Assembly: GCA_907163375.1 (NCBI GenBank) | Contig: CAJQUW010015655.1 | Location: forward strand, 62,001-126,000 | Reading direction: 5' to 3' | Source: Prostheceraeus crozeri | Lineage: Eukaryota; Platyhelminthes; Polycladida; Euryleptidae | Length of the DNA stretch: 64,000 nucleotides | In this document: one piece after another, positions 34,574 through 45,487 of the stretch | Layout: each line of letters begins with the position of its first letter | How positions within the stretch are numbered: the stretch's first letter is position 1 | The notes under the pieces: model-generated | What the model was told of the DNA's origin: nothing | The model's input: the letters and a program-made list of their open reading frames with translations, nothing else | Databases searched by the model: none | Translations under genes and position numbers: made by a program

Positions 34574-37220
34574 TCAAAAAAACCAAATGAAAATAAAATA
34601 AAAAAGTAGGTGTACGTTCAAAAGATCCCCTTTGCAAATCCCCCTTGCGAATTTTGTCACGAAGGGAATAAATGAACATTGCCTCTTCTTGTAATGGCAT
34701 TTTTGCACTAAGAAGTGTGTCGAATACTGCAGTCGTTTCGGAATACGCTTGTGCAGCAGATGCACACGATTGTCTGAGATTTTCTTGTATAGCTTCTTAC
34801 CTATGCTTTCCCTCCTGTAAGTCAAGGAGTTTACACTGTCACCGCCGTTGTATCCAACAATATTGAAAGTGCGTTTTTGTATTTTGTCAAGTCTGACTTT
34901 CAACTTCTTAGGCAGTGAAACAAACACAGGGCAGGCATATTCAAACACAGAGCGTATTAACGCATTGTATATCAAAATCTGATTTTGTTTGGAGGTATGC
35001 CGCTTTATTTTCCGCAAGATGTACAGGCGACGATGACAACGCATAGAAACATCTGTTATGTGATCAGTCCAATCTAGATTGCAATTGATAGTGACACCAA
35101 GTATCTTCACTTTTCTGGAGATAGGAATGGAGTATCTGCTTTGAGGAATTTCACCATTCTTCAGACATGACAGTATACTTGATTTCTTTTCATTGAGACT
35201 TAGGTTGTTTTTCTTACACCAATTAGTTACATTCGCTATTTCTTTGCCAATCTCATTCTCCTTATCGTTGTTGTGCAGAGGCATGATTAACGTTATCTCA
35301 TCAACATACATGACCCGAATGGTGCAAGTATGCTTGCATTTGAGGTCAGCTACAAAAATGGCAAAAATCGCAGGTCCTAACACGGAACCTTGGAGGACGC
35401 CTCGTTTAACTTTCATCGTGAATAGCTGCCTTCCATCTTCACCATGCATCTTCTTCCATTGAAATAGCTTCTTTCAAAGCCAATTTGCTCAAACTTCTCA
35501 AGGACAAGTGAGTGGCTGACAGAATCAAACGCCGATCACATGTCAATCGAGATGATAGAGGCTCTGGAGGTTGAAGGGTCGTCATAAAAATGGTAGGCAT
35601 TATCCAAAATATCTACAAGAAACCATGCTGACTTCCATAATTTTCTACGAAATTTGACCGCATCTTGTTCAAAATGATCTTTTCGAATATCTTTGCTTGA
35701 ACGCACAGAACTGAAATTGGTCTAACTTTCAGAATATCGGGCTTTAAAGTTTTGGGGATCGGTGAGATAACGGTAGTCTTCCAAGACATTGGGACTGTTC
35801 TTTGCTTAATCGAAAAATTAAATAGTTTCATTAGTGGCAAGGACAGAAAATCTGACAGTTCTCTGTAATTTCTCATTGGGATTTCATCAAAGCCTCCAGA
35901 TTTCCGAAGAGAGAGTTTTGAAAGTTCATTGATTACATCCTTTTCAGTGATCATGATGTTCCAATCCCCGTCAGGATACTTGCATGCTTCAATCATTGAT
36001 CCTTCGTAGCACCTACCAAATGCTTCCTCAAATCCATCAGCAAAGACATCCGCCAATTTTGCTGCATTTCTGACTCGATTAATTTCGCTAGACCAGTTCT
36101 TCTTTGTTTGACCTGTGATTTCCTTGACAACCTTCCAGCATTTGTTTTTATCATTCTTTAATTTTTGTATGTAAAGTTCCTTTGACTTCAAAATTTCACT
36201 TTTCACTTTAGTTTGTAACTTATTGTAGAGGTACAAATTCTTGTTCCTATAAGCTTCCCATCGTTGGTCAATGAGTGACTTAGTTAAGGGCGTGAGCCAA
36301 TCCTTGTCTTTGGACGTCATCATGACCGTTCGTTGTGGAATACATTCATCAATAAGGTTCAGGAGTATCTCAGTGAACTTTTCGCATTGATAATCGACAT
36401 GTTCATCATCAGGTAACAAGGTATTCCAATCCACTTCGCTCAAGTTTTGGGCAAGTATTTGAAGATTAGATCGGCGAAAATCGAATAGTTTGTGATAATG
36501 TACATCGGGTCGTCCATGTCGGTAGCAAGAAATGGGATTCGTCATCACAACAACATGATCTGACTTGCCTATTGGCGCGTAGTAGGATACATCGTCAACT
36601 GGATAGCAGGCTGATGCTGATTCAGATAGGAGGATGTGATCCAAGATATTATCTCTTCGAGTGGGTCGCACAACTAGATCCACCATGCACAACTCTTCAC
36701 AAATTTCTTTGTGCTTTAGGTGATTCAGATCACCGAGAATCATAACATTATAGCCAGGCTTTTCTATTAACAGTCTATCCACGGAATAATAGACGCGGTC
36801 TTGAATCATGGCAAGTTTTGCTTGTGATAAATTCGGTGGTATATACAGACCAATTATGAATAAAGACGATGATTTCACATCTACCACAGTTACCTCATAG
36901 CACGCATCGGAAAGTTCGTCGACAGCAATCTCCTCAAAAACGACATTGTTTTTTATATAAAACATCACGCCTCCTCCCTTTCGTCCAGTGCGATCTCTTC
37001 TAACAACGACAAAGTCATGAGTGCCAATTGAGTTTGAGTCAATTGATGAGTCTAGCCATGTTTCGGACAAGTAAGCGATATCGGTTTTCAATGTTCTGAT
37101 CGTCGATGCAAGTTCATCGTACTTTCCTATCAGGGAGCGAACATTCGACAGTAGAATTCTTGGAAAGGATGGGCCTTTGTTATCAGGTAAAAACGTATCT
37201 AAAAATTTTGAGAACGAGTA
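34574..37220 (-). pseudogene. LINE ORF2: AP endonuclease plus reverse transcriptase, broken
   Basis: The APE domain is well preserved: LLSNVRSL..K.DEL just upstream of the first in-track ATG, then SETWLD, GLYIPP, LGDLN, ILDHILL and KSDHV, all motifs of the non-LTR endonuclease. The RT begins with SPIPKTLKPD..RPISVL. The frame breaks after 'SQHGFL' (35,613). The next block (SAFDSVSH..LV) lies in another frame with an in-frame TGA, and the rest (GVLQGSVLGP, LGV.I...LDW..H) reads from 35,449 to 34,574. The catalytic YADD box is MYVDE, with the second Asp replaced by Glu. The element is therefore dead by frameshift, stop and active-site change. Confidence 0.88.
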
Positions 37221-38059
37221 TGCACCTGTACATCCTTCTTCAGCATGATTTCACCCTTCCAAATTACAACTTGTTCTCCAAGATCTCGGCGTCTTTTGAA
37301 TTCTTCCCTCAGTTTCTTTTGCACTCTTTGTTCTTCTCTCGTCAAGTCTGTATTTATGTATACATGTTTGCAAGTCTCTGACTTCTTCAAGTCTTTGGAC
37401 TTCCGTAATACTTCATTTCGAATCGAGACGCTGCCGCACTTGACCCGCAATAAACGCGGCCTTCCACGCACCATTTTCCCGATACGAGTTACTCCTTTAA
37501 CAGCAACATTTCCAGCGCCAATTGATTGAAACAGATTGCTTACATTGTGGCTATCACATTCTTGACGATCTTTGGCCGTTTCTTCAATGCTCTCTTGTAT
37601 TCCAGACTACTCTCAATGCTCCCTTGTATTCCGCACTTGCGTTTTATCATTTTTTTCTTGTATCTCTGAGGTGACGGCATTTGTATATTCATTTTTCACT
37701 TTCTGCATGATTACCACACACCGGTTCGCCTACTTCTTCTTTACATCGGAAATATCCTTTCTGCACACGTTTTGTTTTGTCGTGATAGATTCAAGCTGAT
37801 TCTCAATACTGTCAATACTCTCATTGTTGAAACGATCAGTCAAACGTGTAATGCATCTGGACACATTCATCACTTCCTCTCTTGTGGATTCAATTAAACT
37901 CTTCAGTTCAATTATTGTAACAGGCTTAGATCTCGTAGACCGGTCAGGTGTAGGACTGCACAAGCCCATTCTCAACTCAATGTGATAAATTTCGACGAAA
38001 TTTGTTGAAATAGGAATATGTGGGGCGGGTGGGGGCAATAGAAGTATCATAATCACCAA
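37199..38059 (-). pseudogene. LINE ORF1 nucleic-acid-binding protein, broken
   Basis: The downstream part (37,199 to about 37,620) reads IGAGNVAVKGVTRIGK, RPRLLRVK, RNEVLRKSKDLK, VYINTDLT.EEQ and LREEFKRRRDLGE, the conserved core of CR1/L2-type ORF1 proteins. The upstream part (37,730-38,059) encodes a charged, probably coiled-coil segment in another frame, so the gene is split by a frameshift. The last codons overlap the start of ORF2. Confidence 0.75.
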
Positions 38060-38060
38060 G

Positions 38061-40196
38061 GTAGGACTAATTATTTGAGGTCAAGGTAGTTGATTGTGGG
38101 TAGGAAACAAAGAACGGCTATTTTTAGACATCCTTATATCGGTGACATGCAGTCATTCATAGACATCGTCTAGATATTCGTCCTACAAAGTTGTGATGGA
38201 CAATAGCAACAACTAACAAGATCGTGGTATCCCGAATGCTATAATTATAGGTTAAGTCTTCTCAAATTCAACAGATTTTCAGTTGCTGCAAAATATATAT
38301 CTATATTTTTCTATAACTTTTCTTAATTTATATTTATATATGTTTATGACGTTCGATGTACTTACTCTTAACAGTGTCGCTAGACGCTTTCATGAGATAA
38401 CTTATCAAAACATCTGCCATCAATTTCCAAACGACATTCTCAAAAGCAGCATTTCTGAAAAAAAGTGGAATTCAAAATTTAAACTGCCATTTACAATTAA
38501 CAAGATGACCGAGTTAGTAAAACTGATTCCTCCAATGGATTTCCTCCATTGTATAACTGATTCCGCCAATTGTGCTGAATACAGTAGTATTCTGATAACT
38601 CGTGAGTCATACTTAACTCGTCATCAAAAAAAATCCCTTTCTAAATTGCTATCTAACACAAATATTTGATTTCGCGTAACTCGTCCAATCGGTTGACTCG
38701 TAATAAAAAACTGTCCAAAATGAAGGTTTCTTGGAATAAGTCGTCAACATTTAATAATTTTTACAACGCAGTTTTCAATATTTTCAACCCGCTTGCATCT
38801 CTTACAGCTGAACTGGTTTGAACTATGATTGGACTTCTGGAAGTGTGCTATATATTGTGTGTTGCGGGAATTGCATGTAGTAAACCTACCAAGAAAAAAG
38901 ACGAAGTAATAAAGACAGACATGCAGCAGAATAAATTTTAACTGAATTAGCCTATATGTTGGCCTATAAGCCTAGGCCTAGTAAAGCGTCTACATTATGT
39001 GGTCCCCATGTACAGCCTATATCTAAAGAATATTCATACACGAAGTAAAATATAAAAACATGCTACAGAACTAAGATGATAGTACTTTATGTATAGAATA
39101 CGTTACCATATGTAACCTGCGATGTTTACAGATACCACCTACTTTAAAGGCCTGCGATAAATGGCCTAATATGCAAGCTTGGCAGCCTAAATAAGTAGCA
39201 GGGAAAACAGGCTAAGTTTAGCATGGACTGCACATGTACTTATGTCTAATTACGGCGCACCCCAAGCATCCGTAGTTGAGGACAGTTTACACTTCTACGC
39301 GCGTACATACGCGCTGCACTAAGAGTCAGCAATTACGTGATGTGATGCTGTTAAAACATGGGAAATGTTTATGAATACACGCGGGCGAGCGATTATAGTT
39401 TGCGCGTCGTCTACAGTTGTCTGCGCTGCCGCTTGAACCACGGATGAACCGCTAAGCATGTTCTGTTTGTCCTGAGCATGAAAGTTAGGTCCTATCACAT
39501 TGTTTAGCCTCTGATACATACAGACGCATGAGACGCAAGGTCTATATAACAGGAATGCCGACATACATGTATGTTGCAGTAATGTCACTCGTAACCACGG
39601 ATGTTTAGGGCCATGTGTAATTACACGCAGTTTACGCGTAATTAAGCGTGTCATGTAACCTAGTGTGGTTTCTTGCACAGCAGGGCATGAAATTGTTAGA
39701 ATGATATTATTCAACAGTGGCGTCGCGTGCGCCCAGACCATAGGCCTTCACTCGGCATTGGAATATTATTTCTATATCAGACATTTTTTATGCTACAACA
39801 TTAATTTTCATAAAAGTTGAATTTTCAATAACAATTTCCCGAACATTTTTTAAGGCCAAGTGAATGTGCACATGAGAAGTGATTGCTCATGTCTCTTAAC
39901 CGCCTTACTCAAGGAAGTGATTACTATATCCCCTCTCTGTCCAGACCACATTTTCTCGAGAAAAAAGGAGGCAAGGTTAACAGCTTCTTGCGTTTCTCAT
40001 GGCCGGTCAGCCGCTCACATGTTTGAAATTTTGATGCATTAAAATGTCTTGCGTATTTCTTATTTCTTTCTCTGTGAGCACTTTCAATTTTTATATCAGG
40101 TGTTGGCCTACCTTGCTTGACGACCGTCATCTTTTCAGTATATTCCCTTCGGACAATGTGCGTGGTTATGATCTCATCTGCAGTACTAAACATAGT
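38061..40196. other. No gene recognised
   Basis: Open frames at 38,283-38,669 (128 codons, +) and 39,319-39,741 (140 codons, -) have no domain, splice context or neighbour support. The first has a hydrophobic start and lysine-rich end and could be a fragment of something, but I cannot name it. No element ends were found. Confidence 0.4.
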
Positions 40197-41005
40197 GTCA
40201 CATCAATCACGTATAAACGAATTATGGAATTCTACCGAATCTGGGTGTTCGAGTCAGATGCATTACTCTGCATTCATTGGAGAACGCTCATCATCTGATT
40301 GCAGTCTTGTCTGAGCGTTAGCCATCTGCTACTGTTGACATAGTGGACTCTCTGACATAAAGCGAATCCAGGAACAATTGGGTTGCGCTTCCCTTTCTAT
40401 ATTTAGATACCGCGCCTCGATCAAGAATCGCCTAGAATTTCATTGCAAAAATTGGAGAAGGCAAAGCATCATGTCTATCTGAAAATCCAATATTGGTGTG
40501 GGCGCGTGCGCTTACTGCATCACACGCACACAACTCTCTTTCGCTCTGTCTGAACATCAATGCTCCGTCTGAACACACGACCAGCTTGTGTGTCCAATTG
40601 TTCAAAGAAAACAGCTGTGATTCGAGAACATGCTGCAAAACTGTTCACTCTGAGGTTGAGCGTCTGATTTTGAGACGGAAAGCTGTGCACAGCTATCACG
40701 AGAAGTTATCGAATTTGAATGAATGATGGCACTTTTCATTTTTATAATTGTTGGAAAATTATTTTTTGAGGATGCGCCGAAGTCCTCGCAGGTACGGAGA
40801 AGACGCCACTGTTATTCAAATATCAAAATAATGCTTAATGAAGCAGTGAAGTCTCATCATGATGAAAAAAGTAACTTCACATAATTCGTCAAATAAGATA
40901 AATCGCCATGTTTGGCATCTCCCGATGGGTGACTTGCTATCCGAGTACTACTGTAGTAGGTATCTTTGGGAGTGATTGAATAATAGAAACATCATATTCA
41001 GGGGT
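40197..41005 (+). repeat. 809-bp dispersed repeat, copy A
   Basis: This block (gtcacatcaatcacg ... attcaggggt) recurs in the same orientation and at exactly the same length at 62,342-63,150, with only a few substitutions. It contains no convincing protein; the shared 77-codon frame is carried along by the duplication. Confidence 0.9.
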
Positions 41006-41559
41006 GCATGCATTGGAGAGTCCCTTTCAAGGATCAAATGGGCCTATCTCCTACTTTTTCCATTTATGGTTCAACTGTTTTCAAAATAATTCGCGGGCGT
41101 TCTTAGTGCGAGGATGGTAGTGGTGCTATATGAATCAATGTCCTCTTTCTTTTGATCACCCTTTTTCCGGCTTTGGTTGCAGCGTTGACCCAAAAAACTT
41201 CCGTTCGAAAGCTTCCCCCTACTGCTATCATGCTCAAATCCAACACTAGGTACCTACCTAATCATCTAATCGGTCGGAAATGACGCCTATAAATGAAAAA
41301 TAATTTAATTGGTGGTTATTTAAGTGGCCAATGAAATGCCGATGACGTTAAGTTAATTTGTGCGCAATTGGATCCCGTAGTATCGACTGTTAAGGAAATT
41401 TTCGACGGTGTTTGCATCGAGAAAGTTAACACGCTGTTGACAATAAACTTCTACGCACAGAGAAGACGGTGTGCCTTATTCATACCGTGCGCTTTCCGCG
41501 GTGCGCGTGTGAATGACTCGGTATGAGGAAGGTTTGATGAAATCCACCGTAACGATGAC
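41006..41559. other. Spacer left of the Polinton, no gene seen
   Basis: Ordinary-looking host sequence between the 809-bp repeat and the Polinton target site. Confidence 0.5.
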
Positions 41560-41565
41560 GTCATC
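41560..41565. other. Polinton 6-bp target duplication, left (GTCATC)
   Basis: GTCATC lies directly before the AGT terminus and is repeated at 60,673-60,678 directly after ACT. Six-base duplications are the Polinton norm. Confidence 0.93.
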
Positions 41566-42271
41566 AGTAATGGACAAAAGACCGTTCCAGGACACCATAA
41601 AATCAAAAAAATTAGTACTTTTAAAAACGACATAAATTTATGAATTTAGTCCCTTTTTCAGGTTTTTAAGACCTAAATTCATGAATTTAGTCCATTCAAA
41701 AAGTACCATTTTTTGAAAAATGGTACTTTTAAAAACGACATAAATTCATGTATTTGAACCCTTTTTCAGGTTATGAAGACCTAAATTCATAAATCGGCTA
41801 AAGCCAGAGGAGCTTCGCTCCGATTTGGGCGTTTTTAAAAATACCCAATTTTTCAAATTTTTCAAAATCTCAAATTTGTGATTATGACATTTTTCACCCC
41901 CCAAAATCATGACCGTTCCAGGACACTGAAAATCATAAAAGTTAAGAATCTCAAATTTGTGATTATGTCATTTTTCACCCCCGCCAAAATCATGACCGTT
42001 CTAGGACACCGAAAAAAATCATAAAAGTTGAGAATTTCAAATTCATGAATTTTATCCATCTTTCAGGTTTTTAAAATATATCATGTGACTAGCTGGACAT
42101 CGGAGATGTCTTCCAGGGCTTCGCCGTTAAAAATATTTCTTTAAAAATGGAAGAAACAAAAGTGGAAGGAACTTCAGAAATGGAAGGAACAAAAATGGAA
42201 GGAACTTCAGAAATGGATGAAACAAAAGTGGAAGGAACCTCAAGAATATATCCTTCGTTATCTCAATTAAA
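41566..42271 (+). repeat. Polinton left terminal inverted repeat
   Basis: Matches the inverse of 60,014-60,672. It is 47 bases longer because a stretch of the encoded 'METKVEGTSE'-type repeat is duplicated (about 42,147-42,245). It includes a 15-bp-stem palindrome (about 41,698-41,730) and a GGAGC-TTC-GCTCC mini-hairpin (41,809-41,821). Its inner end copies the first codons of the right-end gene. The open frame at 42,147-42,353 is this copied start running into unrelated sequence. Confidence 0.95.
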
Positions 42272-42431
42272 CTTTTACGGAGCAGCGTGTCTTCTTTCTT
42301 TCTTTCTCTCTCTCTCGTTCCTGTCTGTTACAGGAATATTGTATTCACAATGACATGCATTATTTAAAACAATTGCTTGTCTTCAATGAGAATAATTCCC
42401 ATATGCTTTTAATAGAATGACCTTGAACGCT

Positions 42432-42522
42432 AATGGAAAAATACACCAACTGTCGCGCCATGTCGACACATTTATCGACAAACTTTCTGACATCGGCGCG
42501 ACAGTTGGTGTATTTTTCCATT
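42432..42522. repeat. Perfect 28-bp-stem hairpin near the left end
   Basis: Arms 42,432-42,459 and 42,495-42,522 are exact inverse copies (aatggaaaaatacaccaact...), with a 35-base loop that itself contains TGTCGA/TCGACA. The arms include a GC-rich tip in otherwise AT-rich DNA. It lies in non-coding sequence 160 bases inside the left repeat. Confidence 0.9.
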
Positions 42523-42782
42523 CAAGCAATGTCGCATGAATGATTGTTATGGAAACCCAAAATGAAGAGAAATGCTCATTCATTTCTCTTCTCTCTCATA
42601 TGTCTATTGTGTTTAGATTGTATTTGTTCTTTTGTTTTCATAGTGTGAATGAGATTTCACAACTCGCATTATGCGCTATTTGTCTGTGATTTCCTTCACC
42701 CCTATCAGCTGAAACAATTTTAGCAGCTGCTACACGCTAATTCTTTTGAGAAAGTTCTGAAATAGATTTTATTCCATTTAAA

Positions 42783-42910
42783 ATGAGAAACATTAGAGAC
42801 ATTCTAAAAATATACGGCAAACAAAACCACATTAAATTTCGATTTAAATGAGATTGCTAAGCAATTGGGAATAAAGAATTGACACATATTGATGAGTAAT
42901 GACTTACTAT
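42783..42910 (+). pseudogene. Decayed duplicate of the adenain gene 5' end
   Basis: From the ATG at 42,783 the DNA parallels the start of the intact protease gene at 43,209. It shares blocks such as 'atttcgatttaaat' and 'caattgggaataaagaatt', with substitutions, small indels and early stops. Only about the first 40 codons are represented. It lies upstream of the intact gene in the same orientation, so it marks a local duplication. Confidence 0.75.
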
Positions 42911-43003
42911 TGATAAAAGATGTACGAAACACCAACTTTACTAATACAATGCAACAATGTAACGTTTAAATTTAGATTAAATTAAATCATTTCAAAATTG
43001 AAT

Positions 43004-43178
43004 AAGTAGTAAAGAAAGACATCATTAGAGACCAGTTTTAAATCAATACCCCCCCCAAGTAGTAAGGAAAGTCATCATTATAAAAATGTTTTAAATCAAT
43101 ACCCCTTCTGACTAAGTAGTAAAGAAAGACATCATTAGAGAACAGTTTTAAATCAATACCCCCCCTCTGACTTCTAGG
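43004..43178. repeat. Three direct repeats of ~55 bp before the protease gene
   Basis: Units starting 'aagtagtaaagaaagac' at 43,004, 43,057 and 43,114 each end in 'ttttaaatcaatacccc'. They occupy the region directly upstream of the adenain gene and may hold its promoter. Confidence 0.85.
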
Positions 43179-43208
43179 GGCTCCCTTAAGAAATTTTTTT
43201 ATTATAAA

Positions 43209-43670
43209 ATGAGCAACATAAATGAGTTTTTTAAATTATATGGAACACAGACAACAACGAATTTCGATTTAAATAAGATTTCTAATCAATTGGGAATAAA
43301 GAATTTTCATGTTCTAATGAGAAACGAATTACAATTCCTAAAAAATAGGCCATCAGGAACCTTCAGTTCCCGGAACAAAGTTCCATCAATAATTGTAAAT
43401 TTCATAACGAATCTTCACACTTCAGACCAAAACGGCGTACATTGGTCAGCAGGTATCTTTAGTAAAAACGGAGATAATTATTATTTTGACTCATACGGGC
43501 TTCCACCTACAAATGAAGTAAAAGAATTACTTGGAACGGGAACATACAATACGTTTCAAATTCAAAAACCGGGAACAACTTATTGTGGACAATTATGTCT
43601 TTATGTTTTATTTAAATTACAAAAAGGAGTACCATTTCTAGATATTATGTTAGAGTTAAATAATCTATAA
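43209..43670 (+). CDS. Adenain-type cysteine protease (PRO)
   Basis: This 153-aa maturation protease cleaves capsid-associated precursors in Polintons and adenoviruses. Visible catalytic elements are H78-W79 (NGVHWSAG), the acidic D94 in FDSYG and C126 in YCGQLC, in the order His-Asp/Glu-Cys of the Ulp1/adenain fold, with Gln117/119 just ahead of the cysteine. The length is short but usual for Polinton proteases. ATG follows 'ttattataaa' directly. It is the only leftmost gene pointing inward, opposite to the integrase, and their 3' ends face each other 34 bases apart. Two GC-rich mini-hairpins (43,356-43,384) lie in the coding sequence and are translated as part of SGTFSSRNKVPS. Apparently intact. 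Confidence 0.9.
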   Translation: MSNINEFFKLYGTQTTTNFDLNKISNQLGIKNFHVLMRNELQFLKNRPSGTFSSRNKVPSIIVNFITNLHTSDQNGVHWSAGIFSKNGDNYYFDSYGLPPTNEVKELLGTGTYNTFQIQKPGTTYCGQLCLYVLFKLQKGVPFLDIMLELNNL

Positions 43671-43704
43671 CTCAAGCGAAGCTAGCTAAAGCGCCACCTA
43701 AAGG

Positions 43705-45048
43705 TTAAAGCTCTGTTTTCTGTAATTCATTTTGATAAAAACGGCCTCTGATATCCTCATTATCTAAATCTTTAATTTCATAAGTAATCGGATAACTTTG
43801 ATTTATTTTGCAAACTTCAAATATTTCTTTAGTCCAATAGCCAACAAAGCCTTTTTCAAATTTGTTCTTATATTTAAATATTCTAACTCTATCTCCAATT
43901 TTAAATTTCGGCTTAAGTTTCTGCAAATTCGGATTACTCTCATTCGAATAATTATTCTCGAATATTTTCTTTCGTATTAAATCAGGGTCGTCAGAAGCAT
44001 TCTTTGGGGTTTCTTCAATACCTGAATGAACTTTATTATTGTACTGCTCTACAATTCCTGGTAATATTTTTAACCATTTCTGATTTCCTTGCTGAGTAAA
44101 TTTCTTGAAAATTTTATTTTTTAACGTCCGATTGAATCTTTCTATCACTATAGCTTTTCCTGCGTTTTCAGTTGAATAAACAGTTTCAAATAGTGGCTGA
44201 ACGTTTCGGTTATAAAATTCCGATCCTTTATCAACAAACAATTTCCTTGGCTTTCTATTACTTTCTTTAAAGATTTCTTCAAACGCATATTTAACTGATA
44301 GACCACTTTTATTTTTTAAAGGTTTTACCCAAGCGTATCGTGTATATAAATCTATAACGGTCAATGCGTATTTGTAGTCAGACTTTGTCTTAGAACCTTC
44401 GGTTCGGTCCCTTTCATTCGGCATATGAATAAGATCAGCACTCCAAATATCATCTTTATTAAATACTTTTACTTTTAATAAATATTTAGGCTTTCTATAT
44501 TCTTTATGAATTTCAGATGCATAAACGTCTGAATTATGATTTTCATTTAAACCCTGACCGAATAATATTTTAGCTTGTAAAGCTTTCTTAACAAACATTC
44601 TTTCAATTTTTTCTCTAAATGTAGGATTCTGAATACTATCTAATTCTTGAATCATCTTCTTATCAGCTGCATGACGAGAACTTAGATCATGACTTCGATA
44701 AGCTAAATCATGCCTGTAAGCGGCGGCATCTACTCTATTTATTGGTTCTTCACCTGGTTTTGGATTATTATTCTCATCTAGTCTTATATCTAATCGAGTT
44801 CCTGGACCAGTATATGAATGACCAGGAAGATGTTTTTCTTTCGAATATTTACTCCAAATAAATCCAGGAAAGTTTTCTAATGTTTTTTGTATATCACCAC
44901 CGAAGTGGTATGGAACTTTGTTCTTGTCACCTCCAATATGCTGACAGTTTGAGTTTTTATTTTTGTTTAATAGATAATTTAATAAATCTAAATTAGCAAT
45001 TTTTAATTTAATTAAATTTTCTGAATTTGTGGAATTTGCGGTATCCAT
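43705..45048 (-). CDS. Integrase with N-terminal phospholipase A2-like domain
   Basis: A 447-aa fusion. Residues about 78-165 form a parvovirus-VP1-type phospholipase A2 domain: Y-x-GPG (79-83) as the calcium loop, then VDAAAYRHDLAY with the His113-Asp114 catalytic pair, and D129 downstream. Residues about 195-320 form a retroviral-type integrase core: D205 (IWSADLI), D273 (LFVDKGSEF) and E303 (IVIERFNRTLKN). The C-terminal part (about 365-447) has a KFKIGDRVRI..KNKFEKG SH3/chromo-like tail. D273 and E303 are only 29 residues apart, against about 33-35 in typical Polinton integrases. In the family the integrase inserts the element; the PLA2 domain in parvoviruses breaches endosomal membranes. 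The frame is open throughout. Confidence 0.88.
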   Translation of the reverse strand: MDTANSTNSENLIKLKIANLDLLNYLLNKNKNSNCQHIGGDKNKVPYHFGGDIQKTLENFPGFIWSKYSKEKHLPGHSYTGPGTRLDIRLDENNNPKPGEEPINRVDAAAYRHDLAYRSHDLSSRHAADKKMIQELDSIQNPTFREKIERMFVKKALQAKILFGQGLNENHNSDVYASEIHKEYRKPKYLLKVKVFNKDDIWSADLIHMPNERDRTEGSKTKSDYKYALTVIDLYTRYAWVKPLKNKSGLSVKYAFEEIFKESNRKPRKLFVDKGSEFYNRNVQPLFETVYSTENAGKAIVIERFNRTLKNKIFKKFTQQGNQKWLKILPGIVEQYNNKVHSGIEETPKNASDDPDLIRKKIFENNYSNESNPNLQKLKPKFKIGDRVRIFKYKNKFEKGFVGYWTKEIFEVCKINQSYPITYEIKDLDNEDIRGRFYQNELQKTEL

Positions 45049-45124
45049 TTTAAAAGATAAAAAAAATTTAAAAGATAAAATAAAATGAATGTTTTACCGA
45101 AAAGAACCAAAGGTTCTGAGGTTA

Positions 45125-45487
45125 TTACCTTATCATACTAGGACTTAGATATATTCCAGAACCATCTTTAGTTTCTTTAATTTCAATTAAATCATCAACA
45201 TTGTGGAGAATATTTTTAAGAACTCGTTTTCCTTCATCAACTAATTTTAATTTACTAATAAAATTATCTACTACTCCTTCACCCCTAGCAACTTTCTCTA
45301 ACTCTCTGTTATGACGTTTTTGTTCTTCTAATTCTGCCTTCTCTGATTTATTTTTATTTACTGCTTGGACAATACCAGCTGTTCCGCCTGCAACACTTCC
45401 TGCAGCTGCTATGCCATCTATTATTAGGGGAATTAATGGGAGAATACCGCCATTCTTTTCTTCTTGTAATTGAATATTCTCTATCAT
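45125..45487 (-). CDS. Small hydrophobic virion protein (membrane-active candidate)
   Basis: 120 aa. Residues about 13-42 are a Gly/Ala/Ile-rich hydrophobic stretch (GGILPLIPLI, GSVAGGTAGIV) followed by a charged helix (NKNKSEKAELEEQKRHNRELEK). This 'hydrophobic plus basic' layout recurs in Polinton and adintovirus-like proteins thought to be minor capsid or membrane-lytic components. It lies between integrase and major capsid genes on the same strand. Role inferred from layout only. Confidence 0.6.
   Translation of the reverse strand: MIENIQLQEEKNGGILPLIPLIIDGIAAAGSVAGGTAGIVQAVNKNKSEKAELEEQKRHNRELEKVARGEGVVDNFISKLKLVDEGKRVLKNILHNVDDLIEIKETKDGSGIYLSPSMIR

Larger units (their letters stand above)
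34422..38060 (-). mobile_element. Decayed non-LTR retrotransposon (CR1/L2-like), minus strand
   Basis: Read on the minus strand it has ORF1 (38,059-37,199), then ORF2 with APE endonuclease and reverse transcriptase (about 37,220-34,574), then a short 3' tail ending at a trinucleotide microsatellite (ATA on the plus strand, 34,422-34,450). The order ORF1, APE, RT and a simple-repeat tail fits the CR1/L2/Jockey-type elements. Both ORFs are frameshifted. Confidence 0.8.

Noticed and set aside
39319..39741. 140-codon minus-strand frame
   Set aside because: No recognisable domain, composition like surrounding non-coding DNA, no neighbour context.
40493..40726. 77-codon frame conserved in both 809-bp repeats
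   Set aside because: Conservation is explained by near-identity of the repeats; no domain.
42147..42353. Separate gene at the Polinton left end
   Set aside because: It is the copied start of the right-end gene within the terminal repeat, running into unrelated sequence.
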